64,000 bases of DNA from SMWD01 sp002729875 (GTDB lineage Bacteria > Pseudomonadota > Gammaproteobacteria > Steroidobacterales > GCA-2729495). The notes under the pieces were generated by a model. The model was not told the origin of the DNA. It saw only the letters and a list, made by a program, of their open reading frames with translations, and made no database searches. Made by a program: the position numbers and the translations under genes. This document shows, one piece after another, positions 63,801 to 64,000 of the stretch; the stretch's first letter is position 1, and every line of letters starts with the position of its first letter. The stretch covers positions 1 to 64,000 of the forward strand of contig DASCMH010000009.1 of NCBI GenBank assembly GCA_036010905.1, written 5' to 3'.

Positions 63801-64000
63801 GTCGACGGGCTTCCGATACGGACCTGTCGTCCCACATTCTTTATCCGAAGGTTTTCGAGGAGTATGCAAAGCATCAGCGCCGGTATGGCGATGTGAGCGT
63901 TTTACCCACACCGGTATTTTTCTACGGACTCGATAAAGAAACCGAGATCGATGTAAACATCGACAAGGGCAAGACCTTGTTCATCCGTTACTTGGCCAGA
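60893..64000 (+). CDS. pyc: pyruvate carboxylase (partial, runs off right edge)
   Basis: 1036 codons are open to the last base; about 100 residues including most of the biotin-carrier domain lie outside the window. The biotin carboxylase part starts with KIRSLLVANRGEIAIRVFRA and has the ATP-grasp Gly loop (SWGGGGRGMRVL) and the EVNPRIQVEHTVTEEVTG segment. The carboxyltransferase part begins at LTDTTMRDAHQSLLATR, with GIKDMAGVCRPEAV and the metal site FHTHDTGG. It carboxylates pyruvate to oxaloacetate. ATG 60893 fits the family start but has no visible ribosome site, and only about 15 bases separate it from the LacI remnant. Confidence 0.92.
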   Translation, partial: MTTKSLKIRSLLVANRGEIAIRVFRAATELGMRTVAIFTDEDRFALHRFKADESYQVGAGGNPIGAYLDIDNILRIARDTGVDAIHPGYGFLAENPDFAESCAKAGIIFIGPSPEVMRRLGNKVSARILAENADVPVVPASKPLPDNLDEVKQLAEGIGYPLMLKASWGGGGRGMRVLENESDLVTQLDGARREAAAAFGNDEMYLEKLVRRARHVEVQILGDRHGNLVHLFERDCSVQRRHQKVVERAPASFFDDEMRNSICTAAVRLSQAAGYTNAGTVEFLQDMDSGAFYFIEVNPRIQVEHTVTEEVTGIDLVKAQLRVAGGEVIGIDTGLPAQDDIRLHGHALQCRITTEDPENNFVPDYGRIATYRSASGFGVRLDGGTAYAGARITPFYDSLLVKISTWAPTPAEAIDRMDRALQEFRIRGVNTNLAFLENLIRHPTFRSADYTTRFIDITPELFQFKKKRDRATRLLTFIGEVIVNGHPEVQGRIAPRTRNIAPVPKSLPAEIPMGHRQRLLTDGPEAFARWIRDEPRILLTDTTMRDAHQSLLATRMRTVDLLNIAPAYARLLPQLLSVECWGGATFDVAMRFLQEDPWQRLTQLREQMPNILLQMLLRSANAVGYTNYPDNVVRHFVRQAANSGIDLFRVFDSLNWVENMRVAMDAVLDAGKLCEATLCYTGNMLQPGQHKYNLKYYVSMAKQLQQAGAHILGIKDMAGVCRPEAVRQLVTALRQETGLPVHFHTHDTGGVGAASVIAAVEAGADVVDGAIDSMSGLTSQPNLSSIIEVLADSDRNPGIDTQALRQISHYWEVVRQYYAAFESDIRSGTADIYRHAMPGGQYTNLREQARALNIENRWPEIAETYAKVNELFGDIIKVTPSSKVVGDMALFMVTSELSAEEVLNPEREIDFPASVVGLFRGDLGQAHGGFPKILQKKALKGEKPLSDRPGATMAPLDLQEARVMLEKQIGRRASDTDLSSHILYPKVFEEYAKHQRRYGDVSVLPTPVFFYGLDKETEIDVNIDKGKTLFIRYLAR

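Noticed and set aside
61673..63837. Minus-strand frames opposite pyruvate carboxylase
   Set aside because: Shadows of the continuous carboxylase frame, whose motifs are clear.

Overview
The window looks like a chromosomal segment of a free-living, probably marine or otherwise aquatic proteobacterium, most likely a gammaproteobacterium. The reasons are a two-part DUF4212/sodium symporter, a complete type II secretion operon, two proteins with VPLPA/PEP-CTERM-type tails, RND pumps, and beta-oxidation genes under TetR control. No rRNA, tRNA, CRISPR array or intact transposon was seen. The species cannot be named from the sequence.

Layout. 1-7105: end of an unknown gene, a two-subunit sodium:solute symporter, then a small catabolic cassette (SDR, TetR, Rieske oxygenase, carboxymuconolactone-decarboxylase-like protein, MFS importer) with a clear TetR-type palindrome. 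7106-11062: a gene-poor stretch with a dockerin-like pseudogene, a CRP-like palindrome and a convergent histidine kinase/response regulator pair. 11063-21607: one long type II secretion operon, gspE-F-G-H-I-J-K-L-M-N/C-D. 21996-28369: a candidate export-substrate island right after the secretin gene. It holds a cohesin-like protein with a VPLPA-type sorting tail, a small exported protein, a Calx-beta subtilisin protease and a TIGR03790-family protein; the last two end in matching thrombospondin-3/dockerin repeats and the same GPSGL tail. 28526-31742: SCO1-like protein, a cytochrome c/periplasmic-binding fusion and an outer-membrane-like protein.

31794-38200: an RND efflux operon, an RND pump remnant joined to an IS3-family transposase remnant, and a second VPLPA-type protein whose leader resembles a cyclic-di-GMP-I (GEMM) riboswitch. 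38388-44042: a fatty-acid oxidation operon (TetR, thiolase, FadB/J-like protein) ending in a wrecked acyl-CoA dehydrogenase/CoA-transferase chimera. 44162-55278: a leftward catabolic gene train of unknown substrate (NCS1 permease, two ketopantoate-reductase-like proteins, creatinase-like M24, luciferase-like monooxygenase, FAH hydrolase, M20 amidohydrolase, cyclase, homocitrate-synthase-like DRE-TIM enzyme, metallo-beta-lactamase-fold hydrolase). 55524-59696: a divergent three-gene molybdopterin oxidoreductase complex. 59931-64000: KDPG aldolase, a decapitated LacI regulator, and pyruvate carboxylase running off the right edge.

The most interesting idea is that the secretion operon, cohesin-like surface protein and dockerin-tailed exoproteins form one export-and-display system, a small cellulosome-like arrangement in a Gram-negative. 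The co-location and domains are visible; the functional link is inference. The window also carries several rearrangement scars (dockerin remnant, IS3/RND junction, dehydrogenase/transferase fusion, LacI truncation).
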